This document shows positions 19,401-26,246 of a DNA stretch of 64,000 nt, piece after piece (position 1 is the first letter of the stretch; the number at the start of each line of letters is the position of its first letter). Under the pieces are notes generated by a model. It saw only the letters and a list, made by a program, of their open reading frames with translations, was not told the DNA's origin and searched no databases. The stretch is taken from positions 1-64,000 of the forward strand of contig CAUTUX010000004.1 of assembly GCA_963542015.1 (NCBI GenBank), written 5' to 3'. Source of the DNA: CAUTUX01 sp963542015 (lineage in GTDB: Bacteria; Bacillota; Clostridia; Christensenellales; CAG-917). A program made the translations under genes and the position numbers.

Positions 19401-20033
19401 AGACTTGGAGATGTAAATGATTTAGCTATTCTTGAGTTAGCTGAAGTTGAAGCAAAATATAAAGATATGTCTGTAAAACGTGATGATGTTGTAGCTGCAT
19501 GTAACGATATTCAATCATTGATCGCTGAGCTAACAGCAAAAATGCGTAATAAGTTCTTAGAGTCATTTAATAAGATCAGAGAAAATTATCAGAAAACATT
19601 TGAGGGACTTTTCCTCGGCGGTAAGGGTGATCTTGAACTTGATTACTCTAAAACTGACGATCCATTGTTGGCAGATATCATAATTAAGGCGAAACCACCT
19701 GGAAAGAAAGAAATGGATATTGGATTATATTCTGGTGGAGAACAAACTCTGATTTCTATCGCATTGCTGTTCTCGTTCATTTCACTAAAGCCAATGCCTT
19801 TCTGTCTACTTGATGAAGCAGATGCGGCGTTAGATGAACCGAATGGAGATTTGTTTGCACAGTTTATAAACAAATACGCTGTTAGTGGTTCACAGTTTAT
19901 TGTTATTACACATAGAAGACAAGCTATGCAGTGTGCTAACTCAATATATGGTGTAACAATGCAAGAAAAAGGAGTATCTAAGCTAGTTTCAATTGAGCTA
20001 GAAGATGCAGTCAAAATGACTAAAGAAGCATAA
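16443..20033 (+). CDS. smc: chromosome segregation protein SMC
   Basis: The chromosome-condensing ATPase. Walker A GPNGCGKSNVSDAIKW near residue 32, long coiled coil, hinge (about residues 510-670, including GKLFGTLVDLI and the RGGEITGG strand), second coiled coil, then signature LYSGGEQTLISIALL and Walker B FCLLDEADAALDE. Length 1196 aa is full. I chose ATG 16443 (MRLNKLVIKGFKSFADRTEI) because AGAGG lies nine bases before it and the family starts here; ATG 16434 overlaps that SD. It overlaps rnc and is followed two bases later by ftsY. Confidence 0.97.
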   Translation: MRLNKLVIKGFKSFADRTEIVFNDNYTAIVGPNGCGKSNVSDAIKWTLAESRPREVRSMGKMTDVIFKGTEKRPSMSYAEVSLYFDNTKKDLFKGLNYDEVVITRKIDKSGTSEYFINNMKCLQKDINAMLQNTGIGKNGYSIIHQGKVSEICRAKAQERRMLFEEAADISNYRTDKVQAEEKLKDTQYKLESMNEMILDYESRLEPLRKQAEKTRKSDELKAQIKEQEVNLFISKSDSMQETKQKFEKKINKATLEIVALDDEMNKISAQNDEYRNEINRLEKELTAVSTQITEVMVQNATDTGQINTLKQKMQDCNTNIQRINSELEILNEKKEKLAKELEDKKAEFKLKNDELNSKSATYNEKNSKYEIIVKTSGERNSKLQQLHKEYIEAIEKKGKLDEELQGVKTTKAVNESKVNDLNNFLTENKEKFANLLVEIDTSDKEKKKYYNLKIDESNAYNQVEENRKKLKQEIEDLRNEIAELNNVMSSQRTKYEVLSDNKSRLSIFNEATRLLLQDKDLPQIKGKLFGTLVDLIKVPTKYSTAVEYSVGGAYQHVVVPTADDATFLINYLKEKKYGRVTFRPLSTTNVKAKSGEIIAAKKEYGVVGIASELVECDPKFRNLVEFLLGNTLIVDNAETGKQLFMQYRQAFKIATLDGDIFSRGGEITGGFNKSQASKIFSQQKEIDDAKKTIEQTKIALEESHNEIKRKQIEVNDLAAVLEERKNSMLSYREKELAAENTMTLLAQQKEELENIIQKAQEELSLLTYGAKDLQPKLEEQRRLEEFVIKKKLEYDEASKISAESQANDESVILETEVMNLKVETATLRQIVASLTQDLDRLDVENANIDKDINSRNDDLNNYKKIIEEVEEKTGNIKVVGGDRKIVEDLELQRKTIELRKEFVRGEMDKIQNRKDLIVDERSQLNENKYREETALDKYLEELNEMRTYIIDTYDLTYDGALQFKLEGFESYGAKERIKELKAKKSRLGDVNDLAILELAEVEAKYKDMSVKRDDVVAACNDIQSLIAELTAKMRNKFLESFNKIRENYQKTFEGLFLGGKGDLELDYSKTDDPLLADIIIKAKPPGKKEMDIGLYSGGEQTLISIALLFSFISLKPMPFCLLDEADAALDEPNGDLFAQFINKYAVSGSQFIVITHRRQAMQCANSIYGVTMQEKGVSKLVSIELEDAVKMTKEA

Positions 20034-20034
20034 A

Positions 20035-20931
20035 ATGGGATTTTTTTCTAAAATAAAAGAAGGCTTAAAAAAGACAAATGAAAAGTTTGCAAAAAAACTT
20101 TTCTTTGCTTTTAAGGCTAGGAAACTTAATGATGAATTTTATGAAGGACTAGAAGAAGCATTAATAACATCAGATGCTGGAATAGGAATAACCGAAAAAC
20201 TAATAGAAGATCTTAAAAGTGAATGTTTTACAAGAAAGATAACAACTGTTGATGGTGCAAAAGACTGTCTCAAGGAACTTGTTTTAGACGAAATTGATTT
20301 TGATATTACAGAATACAGTTATCCTTTGGTAATGTTGATTGCTGGAGTAAATGGAGTAGGTAAAACTACATCAGTGGGTAAGTTAGCAAAGATGTTTAAG
20401 GATAATGGCAAGTCAGTTCTTATAGCAGCCGCAGATACATTTAGAGCGGCAGCGTCAGAACAGTTGCAAGAATGGGGAGACCGTTCTGGAGTTAAAGTAG
20501 TAAGGCAGAAAGAAGGAGCAGATCCAGCAGCAGTAGTATTTGATGCAATAACATCAGCAAAAGCAAAAAAGACAGATGTGATTTTAGTAGATACAGCTGG
20601 TAGGTTACATAACAAAAAAAATCTAATGGACGAGCTTAATAAGATATATAGAGTAACTAATAGAGAGTTTCCTCAGGCAGATGTAAGAACATATCTTGTA
20701 CTAGATGCTACAACTGGACAAAATGCTTTACAACAAGCAAAGACATTTAGAGAAGTAATAGAAGCAGATGGAGTTATTCTAACTAAACTTGACGGCACAG
20801 CAAAAGGCGGAGTTGTGATTGCATTGGGATATGAAATTAATTTACCAGTCATTTATGTTGGAGTTGGTGAGGGAATAGATGATTTAATTCCATTCTCACC
20901 TAAAGAATTTATTGATGCAATTTTTGATTAA
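20035..20931 (+). CDS. ftsY: signal recognition particle receptor FtsY
   Basis: SRP receptor GTPase that docks SRP-ribosome complexes at the membrane. NG-domain motifs: GVNGVGKTTSVGKLA (G1), AADTFRAAASEQL, DTAGRLHNK (G3) and TKLDGTAKGG (G4). At 298 aa it is the minimal NG form with only a short basic N-terminus and no long acidic A domain. ATG is one base after the smc stop. Partner Ffh is encoded just downstream behind its own promoter. Confidence 0.96.
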   Translation: MGFFSKIKEGLKKTNEKFAKKLFFAFKARKLNDEFYEGLEEALITSDAGIGITEKLIEDLKSECFTRKITTVDGAKDCLKELVLDEIDFDITEYSYPLVMLIAGVNGVGKTTSVGKLAKMFKDNGKSVLIAAADTFRAAASEQLQEWGDRSGVKVVRQKEGADPAAVVFDAITSAKAKKTDVILVDTAGRLHNKKNLMDELNKIYRVTNREFPQADVRTYLVLDATTGQNALQQAKTFREVIEADGVILTKLDGTAKGGVVIALGYEINLPVIYVGVGEGIDDLIPFSPKEFIDAIFD

Positions 20932-20936
20932 AACTT

Positions 20937-20965
20937 TTGACAAAAATTTTTAACTTGAATACAAT
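20937..20965 (+). promoter_or_regulatory. ylxM-ffh operon promoter
   Basis: -35 TTGACA (20937-20942, perfect), 17-bp spacer, -10 TACAAT (20960-20965). Starts just past the ftsY stop, with a leader of about 18 bases before the TTG of ylxM. Confidence 0.8.
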
Positions 20966-20990
20966 GGTGTCAAGCATTTGAGGTTGACAC

Positions 20991-21302
20991 TTGGATAGAT
21001 TTTATATTAATGAACTACACGGTATATACGGTAATTTATTAACAGAACATCAAAATGAAATGTTGTCGTTGCATTATGGTGAAGATTTATCTTTTGGTGA
21101 AATAAGCCAAATGTTTAATATCAGCAGAGCAGCGGTATTAAATGCAGTGAATAAAGCAGAGACAGCTTTAATAAAGTTTGAAAATGCTTTAAAAGTGTGG
21201 GAAACATTTAATAAAATTGATGGGGTCATTACGCAGGGTCTTAATGAAAATGCAGATACTGTGGAGTGTTTAAAAAACATTAAAAAAATATTGGAGAATT
21301 AA
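20991..21302 (+). CDS. ylxM: YlxM/p13-family helix-turn-helix protein
   Basis: A 103-aa helix-turn-helix protein of the YlxM family, which occurs next to ffh in Firmicutes and is reported to modulate SRP assembly or GTPase activity. The HTH region is LHYGEDLSFGEISQMFNISRAAVLNAV read in two halves (residues about 28-54), followed by a long helix. Translation begins at TTG 20991 with GAGG ten bases before it. The stop TAA overlaps the ATG of ffh by one base. Confidence 0.88.
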   Translation: MDRFYINELHGIYGNLLTEHQNEMLSLHYGEDLSFGEISQMFNISRAAVLNAVNKAETALIKFENALKVWETFNKIDGVITQGLNENADTVECLKNIKKILEN

Positions 21303-22630
21303 TGTCGGTATTTGAGAACTTAAGTGACAGAATAAATCATATTTTTTCAAAGCTTAGGAATAAAGGGAAATTAACAGAACTTGAGATTAAAAATGCAATG
21401 AGGGAAATTCGAGTTGCATTGCTTGAAGCTGATGTTAATTATGCCGTTGTTAAAGATTTCATAAATATAGTATCCCAAAAAGCTGTTGGGGAAGATATTC
21501 TAAAGTCATTAACTCCAGTACAACAAATCATTAAAATTGTTAATGAAGAACTGATTGCATTAATGAGTTCTAATGATCAAAAGCTTACATTTTCAAGTAA
21601 GCCAATTTCAGTATACATGATGTGCGGTCTTCAAGGTGCTGGAAAAACAACAATGTGTGGAAAGCTCGCAAAATATCTCACAAAGCAAAACAAGAAAGTC
21701 TTACTAGTTGCTTGTGATATATACAGACCTGCAGCCATAGAGCAATTGGAAATTGTTGGTAAAAAGGCAAATGTTGAAGTTTTCCAAAAAGGTAAAATTG
21801 CACCATTAAAAATAGCTAAAGAAGCCTTAAAATATGCTGAAAAAAATCAGTTTGATGTAGTAATTTTAGATACTGCTGGAAGATTGCATATTGATGCGGA
21901 TTTAATGAAAGAACTTTCTGAAATTAAAAAGGCTATCGATATTCAAGAAATACTCCTCACAGTAGATGCAATGACTGGACAAGATGCAGTAAATGTTGCC
22001 AAGGCATTTAATGACCAATTGGATATAACTGGCGTTATCATCACAAAACTTGATGGCGATACAAGAGGTGGAGCTGCCTTATCAATAAAGGCAATTAGTG
22101 GCAAGCCAATTAAGCTTATTGGAACTGGTGAAAAAATTGAAGATTTGGAACCATTCCATCCAGATAGAATGGCATCACGTATTCTTGGAATGGGAGATGT
22201 CTTAACATTAATTGAAAAGGCACAAGAGGCAATAACTGAAGATGAAGCGAAAAGTTTAAGACAAAAAATGAAAGATAATAGTTTCACTCTAGACGATTAT
22301 TTAAAACAATTGGATTCAGTTAAAAAAATGGGTGGAATAACAAATATTATAAAACTTATACCAGGGTTGCAGAGAAAGTTAAATGGGGCAATGCCTAATA
22401 TAAGTGAAGATGAAATTAAAAAAACAAAAGCAATAATTCAGTCTATGACAAAAAAAGAAAGAAAAAATCCTGAAATAGTTAAATCAAATAGGAAAAAGAG
22501 AATTGCCAATGGAAGTGGAACAAACATTCAAGATGTAAATCATTTATTAAAACAGTTCTTAGCATCTAAAGAAATGATGAGTAAAATGGCAAATGGGAAA
22601 GGATTAAGAGGGATGATGAATCCTTTTTGA
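21302..22630 (+). CDS. ffh: signal recognition particle protein Ffh
   Basis: SRP54-type GTPase that binds signal sequences with its M domain. N domain, then G domain with GLQGAGKTTMCGKLA (G1, about residue 107), DTAGRLHID and TKLDGDTRGGAALS, then a methionine-rich M domain ending MSKMANGKGLRGMMNPF. Length 442 aa. SD GGAGA before ATG. Ends in TGA. The 4.5S/6S SRP RNA is not evident in this window. Confidence 0.97.
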   Translation: MSVFENLSDRINHIFSKLRNKGKLTELEIKNAMREIRVALLEADVNYAVVKDFINIVSQKAVGEDILKSLTPVQQIIKIVNEELIALMSSNDQKLTFSSKPISVYMMCGLQGAGKTTMCGKLAKYLTKQNKKVLLVACDIYRPAAIEQLEIVGKKANVEVFQKGKIAPLKIAKEALKYAEKNQFDVVILDTAGRLHIDADLMKELSEIKKAIDIQEILLTVDAMTGQDAVNVAKAFNDQLDITGVIITKLDGDTRGGAALSIKAISGKPIKLIGTGEKIEDLEPFHPDRMASRILGMGDVLTLIEKAQEAITEDEAKSLRQKMKDNSFTLDDYLKQLDSVKKMGGITNIIKLIPGLQRKLNGAMPNISEDEIKKTKAIIQSMTKKERKNPEIVKSNRKKRIANGSGTNIQDVNHLLKQFLASKEMMSKMANGKGLRGMMNPF

Positions 22631-22666
22631 TAAATATAAAAGTATATAAAACGGAGGATAATTTAT

Positions 22667-22909
22667 ATGGTAAAGTTAAGATTAACAAGAATGGGTTCAA
22701 AGAAAGCACCTTTTTATAGAATAGTTGCTATCGATAGTAGAAAGGCAAGAGATAGTCAGTATATTGAACAAATTGGAATATACAATCCAACTGTAGAACC
22801 AAAGATGATTCAAGTTGATACTGAAGTTGCACAGAAGTGGCTCGGATTGGGTGCTCAACCAACAGAAACAGTTAAGAGTTTATTTAAGAAACAAGGAATT
22901 ATTAAATAA
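22667..22909 (+). CDS. rpsP: 30S ribosomal protein S16
   Basis: An 80-aa S16: VKLRLTRMGSKKAPFYRIVA and DSRKARDSQYIEQIGIYNP are diagnostic. SD GGAGGA eight bases before ATG. The stop TAA overlaps the ATG of the KH-domain gene. Standard position behind ffh. Confidence 0.98.
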   Translation: MVKLRLTRMGSKKAPFYRIVAIDSRKARDSQYIEQIGIYNPTVEPKMIQVDTEVAQKWLGLGAQPTETVKSLFKKQGIIK

Positions 22910-23130
22910 TGATTGATTTGATAAAATTTTTAATTGGCGAGTTTATCGGAGAAGAAAAATTCACAATTGATCAGGACGAAGATGACATTATTGTATACAT
23001 TGAAAAAGACAGCATGGGTGCAATAATCGGAAAGTCTGGTAAAATTGTAAAAGCTATAAGAACAATAATGCGTTCTAAAAACTTTAAAGATAAAAGCAAC
23101 TATAAATTAACAATTAAAGAGCGTGAATAA
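22909..23130 (+). CDS. khpA: KH-domain RNA-binding protein KhpA (YlqC)
   Basis: A 73-aa single KH domain with the RNA-binding loop GAIIGKSGKIVKAIR. KhpA homologues partner with KhpB/Jag in RNA binding and cell elongation in other Firmicutes; khpB is not in this window. ATG overlaps the rpsP stop, and the 3' end overlaps rimM by eight bases. Confidence 0.9.
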   Translation: MIDLIKFLIGEFIGEEKFTIDQDEDDIIVYIEKDSMGAIIGKSGKIVKAIRTIMRSKNFKDKSNYKLTIKERE

Positions 23131-23623
23131 TTTAATTCCTATTGGGAAAATATTAAAACCTAGGGGACTAAAAGGGGAACTAAAGGTTGATATTTACTCA
23201 AAAGAATATAGGAACATTCTCATAGTTAAAAAAGTATTTATAGATAGTATTCCATATACCAAGGAATCTGCAGCTACATATGGCGGTTTTGTATATATAA
23301 CTCTTGAAGGGATTGACTCGCTTGAAAAAGCTTCAAGTTTTAAAGATATGGAGATCTGTATTGAAAGAGAACAGTTTGCAAAATTACCCGATGGGTATAA
23401 TTATATAGTTGATTTGATAGGATGTACTGTTGCTGTATCTGATAAAGAAATTGGACAGCTTGTTGATGTATATAATTATTCAGATAGATATGTATATGTA
23501 GTAAAAGGTAAAAGCATTTTTCATGTGCCAGTAGTTGATGGTTTAATTTTATCTAAAGATCTAAGAAGCAAGTTAATTGTATTTGATCCAGAAGTATTTG
23601 AAAGAGTTGGAGTAGAAAATTGA
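23123..23623 (+). CDS. rimM: ribosome maturation factor RimM
   Basis: Assists assembly of the 30S head by binding S19. The N-terminal PIGKILKPRGLKGELKV barrel and the C-terminal PRC-barrel segment FHVPVVDGLILSKDL are characteristic; 166 aa. The start is GTG 23123, inside khpA. Its TGA stop shares bases with the TTG start of trmD (TTGA). Confidence 0.93.
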   Translation: MNNLIPIGKILKPRGLKGELKVDIYSKEYRNILIVKKVFIDSIPYTKESAATYGGFVYITLEGIDSLEKASSFKDMEICIEREQFAKLPDGYNYIVDLIGCTVAVSDKEIGQLVDVYNYSDRYVYVVKGKSIFHVPVVDGLILSKDLRSKLIVFDPEVFERVGVEN

Positions 23624-24321
23624 CAAAGATTCACATTCTTACAATATTTCCAGAGTTCTTTGATGTATTCAATTACAGCATCTTAGGAAAAGCTATAGAT
23701 GCCAAACTGATTTCATTTAATATTATTGATATAAGAAAATATACAACTGATAAATACAAAAAGGTTGATGATACTCCTTTTGGTGGCGGTGCAGGAATGT
23801 TGATGCAGTATCAACCTATTAAAAATGCACTTGATGATATAGACCCTGCTCATAAATTAAAAAGAATTATTTTTTCTCCTAAGGGAGATGTTTTATCTCA
23901 ACACTACATTGAGTCATTTAATCTCAACGAATTTATTCTAATTTGTGTAAATTATGAAGGGATTGACGAGAGACTAATTGATACAGAAATAGATGAAATG
24001 ATTTCTATAGGCGACTATATCTTAACAGGTGGTGAGATTGCTGCATTTGTTTTTGTTAATGCATTAGGGAGGTATATTGATGGGGTGCTTGGATCTGGAG
24101 ATTCACTTAAAAGTGAAAGCTTTGCAAATGGATTATTAGAATATCCACAATATACAAAACCAAAAACAGTTAATGGGCAAAGTGTTCCAGATATTCTACT
24201 AACTGGAAATCATAAGTTAATTGATAAATGGAGATTTGAGAAAAGTCTAGAAGAGACTTTTAAACATAGAATGGATCTTTTAAATAAAATAAATATAGAG
24301 GACTACATACCGAAAAGATGA
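23620..24321 (+). CDS. trmD: tRNA (guanine-37-N1)-methyltransferase
   Basis: Methylates G37 in tRNAs reading CNN codons, using a SPOUT knot. Motifs: TIFPEFFDV, DTPFGGGAGMLM, VNYEGIDERLID, SIGDYILTGGEIAA and the C-terminal LLTGNHKLIDKWR. Length 233 aa. Starts at TTG 23620, overlapping rimM by four bases, and its TGA overlaps the ATG of rbgA (ATGA). Confidence 0.97.
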   Translation: MTKIHILTIFPEFFDVFNYSILGKAIDAKLISFNIIDIRKYTTDKYKKVDDTPFGGGAGMLMQYQPIKNALDDIDPAHKLKRIIFSPKGDVLSQHYIESFNLNEFILICVNYEGIDERLIDTEIDEMISIGDYILTGGEIAAFVFVNALGRYIDGVLGSGDSLKSESFANGLLEYPQYTKPKTVNGQSVPDILLTGNHKLIDKWRFEKSLEETFKHRMDLLNKINIEDYIPKR

Positions 24322-25160
24322 CTATTAACTGGTTTCCTGGACATATGACAAAAGCTGTACGAGCAATGAAAGAGCATATTAATATGGTTGACTCTCTCAT
24401 ATATATCTTGGATGCCAGAGCGGTTAAGTCATGTTTAAATCCAGTATTGAATAATATTTGTAGAACAAAAAATGTTTTATATTTAGTTAACAAATGTGAC
24501 CTTGTTGAAAGCGCAGATTTAAAAGAATGGGAAAGATATTTTACTAAAAATAATATGCATTATTATTTCTGTGTGGGTACTCAAGTTAAAGCGAAGGAAA
24601 TTATTTCAAAACTAAAAGAAGTTAACAATGAAAAGTTGAAAAAAGCAGAAATCAAAGGAATAAAATATCAAATTAAAGCAATGGTAGTGGGAATACCTAA
24701 CAGTGGAAAATCAACTGTAATCAACTCAATTTCAAATAAAGTTAAGACAGTAACTGGCAATAAACCTGGGGTTACTAGAGGAGTACAATGGATACATTTA
24801 AATGAGGTTTCGTTACTTGATACACCAGGAACATTATGGGGAAAATTTGAAGATGAAGATACAGCTCATAATCTTGCATATATAGGAAGTATAAATGATG
24901 ATATCTTGGATATTGAGGAACTTGCATTTGATTTCATAAATAAAATTAAAAATCAATATTTTAATTGTATACAAGAAAGATACAGTGTTTCAGATATTAG
25001 TAGTGAAACAGCAGAAATAATAGAACAAATTGCGGATAAATGTAACTTTAAATTAAAAAGTAATAATACTGATTATTCACGAACAGCAAAGAGAATAATT
25101 ACAGATTTTAGACAAGGCAAACTTGGCAAAATAATGCTTGATAGATATTGGGATGAGTAA
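24318..25160 (+). CDS. rbgA: ribosome biogenesis GTPase RbgA (YlqF)
   Basis: Late 50S assembly GTPase with circularly permuted motifs: NWFPGHMTKAVRAM at the N-terminus, G4 NKCDLVE (about 56), then G1 GIPNSGKSTVINS (about 127), G2 with PGVTRG and G3 DTPGTLW. 280 aa. Its 3' end overlaps rnhB by eight bases. The Bacillus order rplS-rbgA-rnhB is changed here to rbgA-rnhB-rplS. Confidence 0.96.
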   Translation: MTINWFPGHMTKAVRAMKEHINMVDSLIYILDARAVKSCLNPVLNNICRTKNVLYLVNKCDLVESADLKEWERYFTKNNMHYYFCVGTQVKAKEIISKLKEVNNEKLKKAEIKGIKYQIKAMVVGIPNSGKSTVINSISNKVKTVTGNKPGVTRGVQWIHLNEVSLLDTPGTLWGKFEDEDTAHNLAYIGSINDDILDIEELAFDFINKIKNQYFNCIQERYSVSDISSETAEIIEQIADKCNFKLKSNNTDYSRTAKRIITDFRQGKLGKIMLDRYWDE

Positions 25161-25767
25161 GCTTTTTGATTTTGATCTAAATATTATTAAAAATGAAAAC
25201 AAATCATTGATTTGTGGTATTGATGAAGTTGGTAGAGGTTGCTTGGCAGGACCAGTGTTTTCAACCGCAATAATTATGTTGTATGAGAAATGCATTGAAG
25301 GTGTAAACGATTCGAAGGAATTAACCCCTAAAAAAAGAGAAATAGTTTTTGATGAAATAATGAAAAATGTAACAGACATCTCAACGACTGGGATTTCCAA
25401 TGTTGATATAGATAAATATGGAATTCTGAAATGTACAATCAATTCAATGAAAGAAAATATTGAAAAGTTAAAAGCTAATCCAGATTTAATTTTAGTTGAT
25501 TATATTGATTTATCACCAGAATACGAATGTGGTAGATATAATTTTCGAGACATTGTACATGGAGATACTGTTTCATATGCCATTGCAGCCGCATCTATTG
25601 TTGCAAAAGTGACGAGAGATAAATTTATGTGCGATTTATCAAAAGAGTATCCACAATATCATTTTGAGAAAAATAAGGGATACGGAACTGCCGAACACAT
25701 AGCAGCAATAAAGGAATTTGGACCATGCCCTATACACAGAATGACATTTATTAAAAATTTATTCTGA
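25153..25767 (+). CDS. rnhB: ribonuclease HII
   Basis: Removes RNA from RNA-DNA hybrids, including single ribonucleotides. The catalytic DEVGRG motif (GIDEVGRGCLAGPV), the later LVDYIDLSPEY Asp and the YAIAAASIVAKVTRD segment are present. ATG 25153 (MSKLFDFDLN) is the likely start; the TTG at 25138 lies deeper in rbgA. 204 aa. Ends in TGA. Confidence 0.95.
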   Translation: MSKLFDFDLNIIKNENKSLICGIDEVGRGCLAGPVFSTAIIMLYEKCIEGVNDSKELTPKKREIVFDEIMKNVTDISTTGISNVDIDKYGILKCTINSMKENIEKLKANPDLILVDYIDLSPEYECGRYNFRDIVHGDTVSYAIAAASIVAKVTRDKFMCDLSKEYPQYHFEKNKGYGTAEHIAAIKEFGPCPIHRMTFIKNLF

Positions 25768-25791
25768 ATCCCTTCTATATATTATATTTAA

Positions 25792-25820
25792 TTGTTTATA
25801 CATATATTTTATGTTAAAAT
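25792..25820 (+). promoter_or_regulatory. rplS promoter
   Basis: -35 TTGTTT (25792-25797), 17-bp spacer, -10 TAAAAT (25815-25820). Predicted start near 25827. Confidence 0.65.
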
Positions 25821-25826
25821 TTTTCA

Positions 25827-25892
25827 CATGGCTCAACTGTTCCTATGCTGGAAGATATTCAGTAAGAACTTTTGTAAGATTTGGAGGAAGTC
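25827..25892 (+). promoter_or_regulatory. structured rplS leader (possible L19 autoregulatory leader)
   Basis: A leader of about 66 bases contains a hairpin closed by GTTC (25839-25842) and GAAC with an inner CTG/CAG pairing, then the SD GGAGG. L19 leaders that mediate ribosomal protein autoregulation are known in low-GC Gram-positives; identity with that family is not shown here. Confidence 0.35.
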
Positions 25893-26234
25893 ATGAACAT
25901 AATTGATGTATTAGAAAAAGAGAGCATGAAGCAAGATTTGCCTAAAATTGAAATTGGTGATCAAGTTAATGTATTTGTTAAAGTTGTTGAAGGCAACAGA
26001 GAGCGTATTCAGTCATATGAAGGAACTGTTATAGCACTTAAACATGGTGGTGTAAGACAGACAATGACTGTTAGAAGAATCAGTTATGGTGTAGGCGTTG
26101 AAAGAACATTTCCGCTACATTCACCAAGAGTTGATAGAATAGAAGTTGTAAGACACGGAAAAGTAAGAAGAGCTAAATTATATTATCTAAGAGAAAAGAC
26201 AGGTAGAGCAGCGAAGTTAAAAGAAATTAGATAA
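25893..26234 (+). CDS. rplS: 50S ribosomal protein L19
   Basis: A 113-aa L19 recognised by GDQVNVFVKVVEGNRERIQ, EGTVIALKHGG and the C-terminal GKVRRAKLYYLREKTGRAA. ATG 25893 is chosen because GGAGG at 25883-25887 precedes it; the upstream TTG 25881 covers that SD. Own promoter and leader separate it from rnhB. Confidence 0.97.
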   Translation: MNIIDVLEKESMKQDLPKIEIGDQVNVFVKVVEGNRERIQSYEGTVIALKHGGVRQTMTVRRISYGVGVERTFPLHSPRVDRIEVVRHGKVRRAKLYYLREKTGRAAKLKEIR

Positions 26235-26246
26235 CTGAGGGTAAAA

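Noticed and set aside
25881..25892. TTG start for rplS
   Set aside because: It overlaps the SD GGAGG of the family-matching ATG at 25893.
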